Assembly (NCBI GenBank): GCA_963750895.1
Contig: CAVVSD010000008.1
Coordinates: 1,116,001-1,180,000, forward strand
From: CAVVSD01 sp963750895
Lineage (GTDB): Bacteria; Actinomycetota; Thermoleophilia; Solirubrobacterales; Solirubrobacteraceae
Reading direction: 5' to 3'
DNA: 64,000 bases
Part shown: piece after piece, positions 19,269 to 26,742 of the stretch
Layout: the number at the start of each line of letters is the position of its first letter
Position numbering within the stretch: the first letter of the stretch is position 1
Program-made: the position numbers and the translations under genes
Notes under the pieces: generated by a model
What the model was told of the DNA's origin: nothing
What the model saw: the letters and a program-made list of their open reading frames with translations, nothing else
The model's database searches: none

Positions 19269-19744
19269 GCCCAGGTCACGAGGGCCAGCAGCGGTGCCCA
19301 GAGGACCAGCGGCGCGTAGCAGGCGACGAGCAGGGCACGCCAGCCTTCGTGCGTGTACTCGATGCCGTCCAGCGATCCGAAGTCCCGGAAGGCGTAGCCC
19401 CAGATGCCCGCGAGCGCGAGTACACCCAGCGCCGCGGGCACGACCACGGCCATCGGCGGGATGCGCCGCCCGCGGATGACGGGGAACCAGCCCGGGACGC
19501 GCTCGCCCCAGGGCCGGACCAGTCCGAGGGTCAGGAGCGCCGCGCCCTCGGCGACGACGCTGAGCCCGACGACGTAGACGCTCTCCCAGCCGTGCATGTG
19601 GATGGGGCGGCCGTCGTCGAGCATGCCCATCGAGAAGCCGAGGGCGATCGGGATCCGCCAGAGGCCCGACGGGAGCGTGGTGAGGACGGTGAGGTGGGCG
19701 GCGATGTTCGCCCACCGGGGAACGGGTTGTGCGGTGGAGGTCAT
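19166..19744 (-). CDS. Hypothetical membrane protein
   Basis: A 192-residue protein with about four hydrophobic segments: WANIAAHLTVLTTLPSGLW, SVYVVGLSVVAEGAALLTLG, MAVVVPAALGVLALAGIWGY and ALLVACYAPLVLWAPLLALV. Conserved-looking polar pieces are GRPIHMHGWESVY and LRPWGERVPGW-like turns. The ATG at 19742-19744 follows the response-regulator gene on the same strand. The last 30 or so residues (RRRRGESKTAW onward) read antisense through the methyltransferase gene and may not be genuine. Function unknown. Confidence 0.6.
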   Translation of the reverse strand: MTSTAQPVPRWANIAAHLTVLTTLPSGLWRIPIALGFSMGMLDDGRPIHMHGWESVYVVGLSVVAEGAALLTLGLVRPWGERVPGWFPVIRGRRIPPMAVVVPAALGVLALAGIWGYAFRDFGSLDGIEYTHEGWRALLVACYAPLVLWAPLLALVTWAYWRRRRGESKTAWTAPSGASHGSTSAFARAGSR

Positions 19745-19746
19745 CT

Positions 19747-19769
19747 CCGCCGAGGTTGCTCCTCGGCGG
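19747..19769 (-). terminator. Hairpin after response regulator gene
   Basis: CCGCCGAGG, a five-base loop and CCTCGGCGG form a perfect 9-bp stem in the 36-bp gap between the response-regulator stop (19781) and the next start on the same strand (19744). No T-run follows, as is common in high-GC actinobacteria. It could end the two-component transcript or shield the next start. Confidence 0.5.
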
Positions 19770-19780
19770 GGCCGGCGCCA

Positions 19781-20461
19781 TCAGCCCTGGGTCGCGCCCG
19801 GATCCGACCCAGGTCGCACGAGCCCGCTCTCGTAGGCGAAGACGACGAGCTGGACGCGGTCGCGGGCGCCGAGCTTGGCCAGGAGGCGCCCCACGTGCGT
19901 CTTCACCGTCGCCTCGGCCATGAACAGCGTGTCGCCGACCTCGAGGTTCGACGCGCCGCGCGCGACCTCCAGCAGGACCGCGTGCTCGCGCTCGGTCAGC
20001 GTCTCGAGGCGCGGGTCCGCCGTCGTGCCCGGCAGGCGATCCGCGACCTGCTCGAGGAGCCGCCGCGTCGCGCTGGGCGCGACGACCGCGTCGCCGGTCG
20101 CCACCGCGCGGATCGCGGCGAGGAGCTCCTCCGGCTCGGCGTCCTTGAGCAGGAAGCCGCTCGCACCGGCGCGGATGGCCGAGAAGACGTACTCGTCGAG
20201 ATCGAAGGTCGTGAGCATCACCACGCGCGGCGCCGCGTCGCCGTCGCGCTCGACGAGGTGCGCGGTCGCGGCGACGCCGTCCAGCTCGGGCATGCGGACG
20301 TCCATGAGGACCACGTCGGCGGACGTGACGCCGAGCGCCTCCAGCGCGTCGCGGCCGTCGCCGGCCTCGCCCACGACGGTCATGTCGGGCTGGGAGTCGA
20401 TGACGAGCCGGAAGCCCGCGCGCACGAGCGCCTGGTCGTCGACGAGGAAGACGCGGATCAC
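19781..20461 (-). CDS. NarL/LuxR-family response regulator
   Basis: A 226-residue protein. The receiver domain has the acidic pair VDDQ, the phospho-acceptor Asp in DVVLMDVRMPELDG, the switch Thr in MLTTFDLDEYV and the Lys in FLLKDAEPEEL. A LuxR helix-turn-helix follows at the C-terminus (LTEREHAVLLEVARGASNLE, ATVKTHVGRLLAKLG). The GTG start overlaps the histidine kinase stop (GTGA at 20458-20461), so the pair is cotranslated. The AGGTC array upstream of the kinase is a candidate target. Confidence 0.92.
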   Translation of the reverse strand: MIRVFLVDDQALVRAGFRLVIDSQPDMTVVGEAGDGRDALEALGVTSADVVLMDVRMPELDGVAATAHLVERDGDAAPRVVMLTTFDLDEYVFSAIRAGASGFLLKDAEPEELLAAIRAVATGDAVVAPSATRRLLEQVADRLPGTTADPRLETLTEREHAVLLEVARGASNLEVGDTLFMAEATVKTHVGRLLAKLGARDRVQLVVFAYESGLVRPGSDPGATQG

Positions 20462-21552
20462 GCGGGGATCGTCGCCTCCACCTCGAAGCCGCCGTCCGGG
20501 CGGGGGCCGGCACGCAGCGTGCCGCCGCGCGGCTCGACGCGCTCGCGCATCCCCGCGAGGCCACGCCCGAGGCCGTCGGCCGAGCCGGGCGCGCCTTCGC
20601 CGTCGTCGCGGACGACGAGGGTCACCGCGCGCGGCTCCCACCGCAGCTCGAGCGAGGCAGCGGCGCCCGGGCCGGCGTGCTTGAGCACGTTCGTCAGCGC
20701 CTCCTGGGCGACGCGGTAGACCGTCATGCCGGCCGCCGGCGCGACCGGGCGCGCGTCGCCCCGCTCGTCGAAGCGGATGGCCAGGCCCGCCTCGCGGGTG
20801 CGCTCGACGAGCGTCCCGATCTGGCCGACGCCGGGCTGGGGCTGCAGCGGCGCGGCCTCCTCGGAGCCGAGGACGCCCAGCGCGCGGCGCATCTCCCCCT
20901 GCGCCTCGCGGGCGCTGCGCGCGATCGTGCGCAGCGCATCGGTCGCGGCCGCCGGGTCGTGCTCGGCGGCGTACCGCCCGCCGTCGGCCTGCGCGATGAC
21001 GACGGAGAGCGAGTGCGCGACGACGTCGTGCAGCTCGCGCGCGATCCGTGCGCGCTCATCGGACGCCGCGGCCGCAGCCCGCCGCTCGCGCTCCGCGCGC
21101 ATGCGGTCGCCGAGGAGCGCCGCCAGCAGGAGGTGCACGATCATCACGACCCAGGCGAGCGTCTCGGACGACCCGAGGTCGTCGAAGTGCAGGGCGAAGG
21201 GGACGGTGCCGGCCAGCGCCACGCAGACCCCCGCCGCGGCCAGCGGGCGCGGCGCGTAGACGACGAGGGTGTAGAGCGCGATGAGCGCGGCTGCGTTCGC
21301 TGCGAGGAAGCTGTCGACGAGCAGCAGCTCCGCGCCGCAGAGGACCATGACCGCCGCGAACATCGCGACGGGGGCGCGCCGGCGCACGGCCAGGGGCGCA
21401 CAGAGCAGGACGGTGAACACGACGTCCACGACGCCGGCGTCCCGCTCGCCCCCCACGAACGTGCTCAGGCAGAAGAGCAGCAGCACCACGGCGACCCCGG
21501 CGTCGCCTGCGGCGGGGTGCCGGTCGAGCCAGGTGTGCACGCGAGGCAGCAC
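20458..21552 (-). CDS. Sensor histidine kinase, NarL-type partner
   Basis: A 364-residue kinase from GTG at 21552 (MLPRVHTWLDRHPAAGD). About five to six hydrophobic helices fill the first 150 residues. The HisKA_3 phospho-acceptor is ELHDVVAHSLSVVIAQADGG; the ATP-binding domain shows EALTNVLKHAGPG (N box) and DDGEGAPGSADGLGRGLAGM (G boxes). The short periplasmic loops suggest it senses the membrane itself, by inference. An upstream extension of the frame to 21768 runs through the operator array and is unlikely to be translated. Confidence 0.9.
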   Translation of the reverse strand: MLPRVHTWLDRHPAAGDAGVAVVLLLFCLSTFVGGERDAGVVDVVFTVLLCAPLAVRRRAPVAMFAAVMVLCGAELLLVDSFLAANAAALIALYTLVVYAPRPLAAAGVCVALAGTVPFALHFDDLGSSETLAWVVMIVHLLLAALLGDRMRAERERRAAAAASDERARIARELHDVVAHSLSVVIAQADGGRYAAEHDPAAATDALRTIARSAREAQGEMRRALGVLGSEEAAPLQPQPGVGQIGTLVERTREAGLAIRFDERGDARPVAPAAGMTVYRVAQEALTNVLKHAGPGAAASLELRWEPRAVTLVVRDDGEGAPGSADGLGRGLAGMRERVEPRGGTLRAGPRPDGGFEVEATIPA

Positions 21553-21564
21553 GATGACGAGCGT

Positions 21565-21622
21565 AGGTCGGGACGCACGCGGCGAGGTCCGCCGCAGGTC
21601 GCGCCGAGGTCCTACCCAGGTC
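21565..21622. promoter_or_regulatory. Helically phased AGGTC direct-repeat array
   Basis: AGGTC occurs at 21565, 21585, 21596, 21607 and 21618. The last four are spaced exactly 11 bp, so they face the same side of the helix. The array sits directly upstream of the histidine kinase GTG (21552) and between it and the divergent membrane-protein gene (21683). Direct repeats at one-turn spacing suit stacked binding by a NarL-type regulator, so autoregulation by the adjacent response regulator is plausible. Confidence 0.55.
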
Positions 21623-21682
21623 GCGCTCCGCGTGGCACCGACGGGACCCGCGGCCCACCCGCGCGGGCGGAGCATCCCGGTC

Positions 21683-22637
21683 ATGCGATCGAACCCACGA
21701 GCACCACGCTGGGCCGGCTGGACCGCCGCCCTGTTCGGCGTCGAGTACGCCGTCTCCAAGGTCGTCATGGCGACCCGGGGCGAGCTGGGCGTCGTCGGAC
21801 ACCCCGCGCCGCGCGAGGCGACGGAGAGCTTCTCCGGCAGACGTCGTCGTCGCGCAGCTCGGCAACGCAGGACTCGGCGTGCTCATGGTCGCCCTCGCCC
21901 TCGCGCTCGTGCACCGGTGGGGGCGACGGATCCCGTCCGCGCTGCTCGCCGCCGGCGCCGTCGCGTCGGTGGGCTGCGGCATCGCGGGAATGGCGGTCGT
22001 CGTCGCCTCCCTGACCGGCATCCGCGAGGACCACGGGCAGTGGGGCGTGGACTCCCTCGTCCTGGGTGCGGTCCCGCTCGTCGCGTGGGTCGTGCTCGCC
22101 GGTGCCGCCCTGCGCGCCGTGCGCCTCCCGCGCCTGCCTCCGGCCGCCCTGGCCGCGGCCGCCGGCTGCCTGCTGTACGGCGCGATGAAGCTGAGCTGGG
22201 CGCTCGGCGGCGAGCTGCTCATGCGCCAGTCGCCGCTCGGCGAGGGCGCGATGCGCGACATGCTCGCGCGCGAGCCGTACACGGTCGCCGGCCACTGGAT
22301 CTCCGTCGCGCTCGCCGCCGTCGGCGTCGCCGTGGCGATCGGCACCGCGCGGGCGCCCGGCCGCCTGCGTAGCCCGGTCCTGTGGCTCGCCCGCATCGTC
22401 GGCGGCCTCATGGTCCTGCGGGCGAGCTACGGCGCGGCGAGCGACCTCGCGGTCCTGGCCGGAGCGCTCGACGGCGCGACGCGGACCGCGACCTGGGACC
22501 TGCTGCTCTGGTCGCCGTTCTTCGGCGCCTGGGGCGCCATGTGGCTCGTCGCCGCGGGGGCGCCTCAGCCGCGCAACCGGCTGAGCACCCCCTCCGCGTT
22601 GCGAGGCGCGAACGCCTCCCAGTCGTTGTTGAAGTAG
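21683..22637 (+). CDS. Hypothetical membrane protein, apparent single-base frameshift
   Basis: The first part (MRSNPRAPRWAGWTAALFGV, VEYAVSKVVMATRGELGV) lies in one frame from ATG 21683. The rest (ADVVVAQLGNAGLGVLMVAL onward) lies one frame later. Removing one G at about 21836 (tcc-g-gcagac) fuses them into about 317 residues with seven or eight hydrophobic helices. It lies divergent from the two-component operon and may be under the same AGGTC array. The last 24 residues are antisense to the DUF72 gene. No recognised family. Confidence 0.6.
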
Positions 22638-23281
22638 GCGAGGACGTCGCCGCGCAGGCTGCGGATCTCCTGCGCCCAGGCGTCGAGCTCGCTCGGGCCG
22701 TAGTTGCCGCGCCGCCCGCGGTGCCCGTAGTGGAACCGCAGGTAGTGCCAGGACGCGGTGACCGGCGCCTCGGGCAGGTCCGTCCGCGCGTCGTCGGCGA
22801 CGACGAACGCGACGTCGCGCTCGCGCAGCAGGTCCGCGACGTCGTCGGCGAACCAGCTCGGGTGCCGGGGCTCGAACGCGTGTCGCCCCGGCGGCATCTC
22901 GTCCAGCGCGGCCGCCAGGCGCTCGTCGTCGCGGTGGAAGTTCGGCGGCAGCTGCCACAGCGTCGCCAGGAGCCGGTCCGCCTCGACGAGCGGCTCGATG
23001 CGCTCGCCCAGGCGGGCCATGCCGTCGGCCACGTCGCGCAGGCGGCGGATGTGCGTCAGGTACCGGCTGGCCTTCACCGCGAACCCGAAGCCGTCGTGCG
23101 TCTCCTCCACCCACCGCGCGACCGCCGCCCGCGCCGGCAGGCGGTAGAAGGTCGTGTTCACCTCGACGGTGTCGAAGTGCTCCGCGTAGGCCTCCAGCCA
23201 TCGCCGCGCGGGCAGCCCGTCGGGGTAGAAGGCGCCGCGCCAGTCGCGGTAGTTCCAGCCCGAGCAGCCGATCCGGATCAC
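22565..23281 (-). CDS. DUF72 domain-containing protein (YecE-like)
   Basis: A 238-residue TIM-barrel-like protein. Family hallmarks are the start IRIGCSGWNYRDWRGAFYP, then FDTVEVNTTFYRLP, FAVKASRYLTH, WQLPPNFHRD, HAFEPRHPSWF, YLRFHY and LAYFNNDWEAFAPRNA. The family is widespread; its function is unclear. The GTG start at 23281 gives the expected N-terminus. Convergent with the membrane protein, overlapping it by 73 bp. Confidence 0.88.
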   Translation of the reverse strand: MIRIGCSGWNYRDWRGAFYPDGLPARRWLEAYAEHFDTVEVNTTFYRLPARAAVARWVEETHDGFGFAVKASRYLTHIRRLRDVADGMARLGERIEPLVEADRLLATLWQLPPNFHRDDERLAAALDEMPPGRHAFEPRHPSWFADDVADLLRERDVAFVVADDARTDLPEAPVTASWHYLRFHYGHRGRRGNYGPSELDAWAQEIRSLRGDVLAYFNNDWEAFAPRNAEGVLSRLRG

Positions 23282-23306
23282 GGATCACGTGTACCCGGCT
23301 CCGACT

Positions 23307-23353
23307 GTTGACCGCCGGTCGATAAGCCGATAAGCTCCTGACCATCGGTCAAC
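23307..23353 (+). promoter_or_regulatory. Promoter framed by an inverted repeat, for the phosphatidyltransferase gene
   Basis: TTGACC at 23308-23313, a 17-base spacer and TAAGCT at 23331-23336 form a plausible sigma-70-type promoter. The arms GTTGACCG (23307-23314) and CGGTCAAC (23346-23353) are perfect complements: one covers the -35 box, the other the expected transcription start. A dimeric repressor bridging them is possible. AAGGAG at 23354-23359 is the RBS. Confidence 0.5.
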
Positions 23354-23367
23354 AAGGAGCACTCGCC

Positions 23368-24141
23368 ATGGACACAGCCATCCGTCATCGACCTCGCCCG
23401 CTGCGCCTCCGCCGCCGCGATCACGAGGCCGCGCCCGCCCAGGTCGGCGATGCCGTCGCCGCGACGCGCGAGCCGAGCTTCCTGCTCGCCAAGCCGGAGA
23501 AGCGCGTCCTCCAGGCCATCGCGCGCCGGCTCCCGCGGTGGGTGCTCCCCGACGACCTGACGGCGATCGGGGTCGTCGCGTCGATCGGCATCTGCGCCGC
23601 CTACGCGCTGTCGGGTCAGAGCAGCCTCTGGCTGTGGGCGGCGAGCGCCCTGCTCGTCCTGCACTGGCTCGGCGACTCGCTCGACGGCACGCTCGCACGC
23701 GTCCGCGGCATCGGCCGGCCCCGCTACGGCTACTACCTCGACCACCTCGTCGACGCCTTCGCCACCGCGATGATCGGCATCGGCCTCGGGCTCTCGCCCT
23801 ACATGGCGCTGTCCGTCGGCGCGGTCCTCGTCGTCGGCTACCTCATCCTCTCGATCAACGTCTACCTCGAGAGCCAGGCGCTCGGGAAGTTCTCGATCGG
23901 CTACGGCAAGCTCGGCCCGACGGAGGCCCGCATCCTGCTCATCGCGCTGAACACGGCACTCGCGCTCGGCCTGACCCCGCACGTGTCGATCGCCGGACTC
24001 GGGATCGGGGTCCTGGACGTCGTCGGCATCGGGCTCGCGGCCGGGATGCTCGGAGCGCTCGTCGTCCGCGCCCGCGGCAACCTGCGCGCGCTGGCGAAGC
24101 TCGAGCCGGGGGCCTCGCGCCACGCTCGCCCGACTGTCTGA
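23368..24141 (+). CDS. CDP-alcohol phosphatidyltransferase family protein
   Basis: A 257-residue membrane enzyme with about six hydrophobic helices. The CDP-alcohol motif is present as GDSLDGTLAR followed by RPRYGYYLDHLVD; the gap between AR and G is nine residues, one more than the textbook pattern. The Asp residues coordinate metal and the CDP-activated donor. It transfers a phosphatidyl or similar group to an alcohol during phospholipid synthesis; the acceptor is not evident. ATG with AAGGAG 8 bases upstream. Confidence 0.87.
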   Translation: MDTAIRHRPRPLRLRRRDHEAAPAQVGDAVAATREPSFLLAKPEKRVLQAIARRLPRWVLPDDLTAIGVVASIGICAAYALSGQSSLWLWAASALLVLHWLGDSLDGTLARVRGIGRPRYGYYLDHLVDAFATAMIGIGLGLSPYMALSVGAVLVVGYLILSINVYLESQALGKFSIGYGKLGPTEARILLIALNTALALGLTPHVSIAGLGIGVLDVVGIGLAAGMLGALVVRARGNLRALAKLEPGASRHARPTV

Positions 24142-24166
24142 CAAAGCACCTCAGGCGTCCTACCAT
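24138..24166 (+). promoter_or_regulatory. Promoter for the flavoprotein gene
   Basis: CTGACA at 24138-24143, a 17-base spacer and TACCAT at 24161-24166 make a good sigma-70-type pair. They begin at the last codons of the upstream gene and sit about 30 bases before the GTG at 24197, which has a strong AGGAGGGA ribosome site. Confidence 0.55.
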
Positions 24167-24196
24167 GGAGAGGAGAACCTTCAGGAGGGAGACCAG

Positions 24197-25438
24197 GTGA
24201 CGATCGCCCCAGACGTCAAGAGCCAGGACGTCACGACCGAGGAGCTGCTGGAGCGCGCCCGCGCCCTGCGGCCCATCTTCTCGGAGAAGATCGAGGAGAC
24301 GGAGCGGCTCACCCACATCCCGGAGGACCTGCACGAGCAGCTGCAGGAGGCAGGCTTCTACCAGCTGCTCACGCCCAAGCGCTACGGGGGCCACGAGGTC
24401 GACCTGCCGACCTACGTGAAGATCTGGACCGAGATCGCACGTGGGGACATGTCCGGCGCCTGGAACTCGTGCCTGGCCGCGAACCACGCGCTGCAGCTCG
24501 CGTCGTGGTTCCCCGAGCAGACGCAGGAGGAGATCTTCAGGACGCCGGGCGGCATGAAGGCCGCCTCCGTCGCCGCGCCGCTGAGCAGCTTCGCCCGCAA
24601 GGTGGACGGCGGCTGGGAGCTCGACGGCAAGGTCTCCTACTGCTCGGGCATCCCCTACTCCACGCACTACATGGGCCAGGCGCTGACCGAGCCGGCCGAG
24701 CCCGGTGGCCCTCCCGGCCCGCCGATCCTCTTCTGGGCGCCGCGCGACACGTTCGAGATCCTCGACGACTGGGGCAAGCTCACCGGCCTCGTCGGCAGCG
24801 GGTCGAACTCGATCGTGTTCGACAAGGCGTTCGTGCCCGACCACTACGTGCTCGCGGCGACGCACATGGCCGACGTCGACCCCGGCGAGGGCACGATCGG
24901 CTACCGCCTGCACGGCAACCCGATGTACAACAGCCGCGGCCTCGGCTTCTTCACGATGACCGTCGGCGGGATCATGGTCGGCGGCGCGTACGGAGCGCTC
25001 GACGAGTTCAAGCACATCCTCATGACGCGCGACCTCATCCGCCCGCCGTTCGGCGCCCGCGCGACCGACCCCGACCACCAGCGCTGGTACGGCGCGGCCC
25101 TGACGAAGATCACCGTCGCCGAGGGCGCGCTGCAGCACTCGGCCGACATGCAGATGGAGTTCTGCCGCGGCGTCGAGGACGGCCGGCCGTACACGTGGCG
25201 CGACGACCAGTTCGTCGGCACCGTCGCGCGCGAGGCCTACTCGCAGGCGTGGCAGGCGATGCAGGAGTGGATCTTCCGCTACTCCGGCTCGAGCGCCGCG
25301 ACGAAGGGCGCGAAGATCGAGCGCACGCTCCGCGACATGGCCACCGGGTGGAGCCACTTCAACACGGCGAACACCGACTGGTCCCTCGGCGAGCTCGGGC
25401 GCTGCGAGCTCGGCCAGCCCCGCACGCCGATCTTCTAG
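24197..25438 (+). CDS. Acyl-CoA dehydrogenase-fold flavoprotein (flavin-dependent monooxygenase-like)
   Basis: A 413-residue protein. The N-terminal helical domain has LLTPKRYGGHEVDLPTYVKI and ARGDMSGAWNSCLAANHAL, the beta domain has GGWELDGKVSYCSGIPYSTH, and a C-terminal four-helix domain follows. That pattern resembles the HsaA/HpaB-like two-component monooxygenase subgroup of the acyl-CoA dehydrogenase superfamily more than a true fatty-acyl-CoA dehydrogenase, as no clear CoA-dehydrogenase catalytic Glu segment is seen. It would use reduced flavin and oxygen on an aromatic or steroid-like substrate. The reductase partner is not adjacent. Its end overlaps the convergent kinase by 80 bp. Confidence 0.8.
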   Translation: MTIAPDVKSQDVTTEELLERARALRPIFSEKIEETERLTHIPEDLHEQLQEAGFYQLLTPKRYGGHEVDLPTYVKIWTEIARGDMSGAWNSCLAANHALQLASWFPEQTQEEIFRTPGGMKAASVAAPLSSFARKVDGGWELDGKVSYCSGIPYSTHYMGQALTEPAEPGGPPGPPILFWAPRDTFEILDDWGKLTGLVGSGSNSIVFDKAFVPDHYVLAATHMADVDPGEGTIGYRLHGNPMYNSRGLGFFTMTVGGIMVGGAYGALDEFKHILMTRDLIRPPFGARATDPDHQRWYGAALTKITVAEGALQHSADMQMEFCRGVEDGRPYTWRDDQFVGTVAREAYSQAWQAMQEWIFRYSGSSAATKGAKIERTLRDMATGWSHFNTANTDWSLGELGRCELGQPRTPIF

Positions 25439-26732
25439 AGACATCGACGACCGCGCGCCAGGCGGCGAAGCGCTCCTCCAGGAGCGCCGCCGCCGCGGCC
25501 CGCGGCTCCACGGTCCGGATCGCGCGCGGCGCGACCGCGGGCGCCCCGGCGAGCCACGCGGCGCCCAGCGCCGACGCGTCGGCGACGTCGAGCAGCTCCA
25601 GCGGCTCGGCGAGCGCGTCCGCCAGGAGCTGCGCGAACCCCGGCCGCAGCGACCCGCCGCCGAGGAGGCGCAGCGGGGCGTCCGCGCGGCCGGCCTCGGC
25701 GTCGAGCGCGTCGCGCGCCCAGCGGATGCCGAACGCGACGCCCTCGGGGACCGAGCCCGAGCAGCGCGGCGCGGTCGGTCGCGAGGCTCGAGGCCCGTCC
25801 ACGCCCCGCGCGCCGCCGGGGTCCAGGAGCGGCGTGCGCTCGCCGGTCAGGTGCGGCACGAACAGCGGGCCGCCGGCCCGCGCCTCCCCCTCGTCGCCCA
25901 GGACCCGGCGTGCCCAGTCGAGCGCCAGGCCCGCGTTCTGGACCGCCGCGAGCGCGTACCAGCCGTCGCCGGCGGCGCGGAACCTGTGGCACGTCGGCGC
26001 CTCGACGGCGGGGAGCGGCTCGTCCACCCGCTGCGCGAGCTGCGCGCCCGTGCCGAGGTTCAGCATCCGCCCGCCCGCGACCAGCAGCGCCGCGGCGGTG
26101 TCGGCCGCACCGTGCACGAGCGGGATGCCGCGCGGCAGGCCGAGCGCGTCGGAGCGCAGCTCCCCGGCGACGGCGGCCGACGGGCGCACCGGCGGCAGGA
26201 GCGGATCGTCGCGCGCCCACCCGTCGGCCTCGAGATCCCACAGCAGCGTCGCCGAGGCGTCGCTCGGCTCGGTCGCGGCGGGCGCCCCGAGCGTCAGGCG
26301 CAGCCAGTCCTTGGGCTGCAGCGCCCAGCGGGCGCGCCGGAGGGCCTCCGGCTCGTGCGCGGCGAGCCACGCGAGGATCGGCCCGGCGAACCCCGGCGCG
26401 GGCGGATTGCCGCGCGCGGGCCAGGTCGCGGCCTCGGCCACGGCGCGCGTGTCGGGCCAGAGGATCGCCGGCCGCACCGGCTCGCCCGCCGCGTCGCAGA
26501 GCACGACGCCGTGCATCTGCCCCGCGAGGCCGATCGCCTCGACCTCGGGCGCGCCCACCTGCGCCACGGCGTCACGCGCCGCGGTCAGCCACGCCCCTGG
26601 CGTCGCCTCCGCCCATCCGGCCGCGGGCGTGTCGACCGTGCAGGGCGCCCGGCCCGTCGCGAGCACCGCGCCGTCGTCGCCGACGAGGAGCGCCTTCACC
26701 GCCGAGGTGCCGATGTCGAGCCCGAGGCGCAT
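25359..26732 (-). CDS. Xylulokinase-like FGGY carbohydrate kinase, with three compensating indels
   Basis: A 457-residue FGGY kinase. The ATP-site start is MRLGLDIGTSAVKALLVGDD, followed by the xylulokinase-type AIGLAGQMHGVVL and ILWPDTRA, HGAADTAAALL and LNLGTGAQL. In the second half the frame reads nonsense (about 25757-25815), where the family should read RGAWTGL then SLATDRAALLG. Both pieces exist in the other two frames, and removing three single G residues restores them; the net +3 keeps the frame open. It phosphorylates D-xylulose or a related ketose. The 3' end overlaps the neighbouring gene, and the last 25 residues are doubtful. Its ATG lies 10 bases from the divergent molybdoenzyme. 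Confidence 0.78.
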   Translation of the reverse strand: MRLGLDIGTSAVKALLVGDDGAVLATGRAPCTVDTPAAGWAEATPGAWLTAARDAVAQVGAPEVEAIGLAGQMHGVVLCDAAGEPVRPAILWPDTRAVAEAATWPARGNPPAPGFAGPILAWLAAHEPEALRRARWALQPKDWLRLTLGAPAATEPSDASATLLWDLEADGWARDDPLLPPVRPSAAVAGELRSDALGLPRGIPLVHGAADTAAALLVAGGRMLNLGTGAQLAQRVDEPLPAVEAPTCHRFRAAGDGWYALAAVQNAGLALDWARRVLGDEGEARAGGPLFVPHLTGERTPLLDPGGARGVDGPRASRPTAPRCSGSVPEGVAFGIRWARDALDAEAGRADAPLRLLGGGSLRPGFAQLLADALAEPLELLDVADASALGAAWLAGAPAVAPRAIRTVEPRAAAAALLEERFAAWRAVVDVSRRSACGAGRARSARARRGTSRCSPC

Positions 26733-26742
26733 GCGTGACACG

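Noticed and set aside
20458..21768. Histidine kinase starting at 21768
   Set aside because: The extra 72 residues are Arg/Pro-rich, overlap the AGGTC array and would overlap the divergent gene; the GTG at 21552 gives a normal N-terminus.
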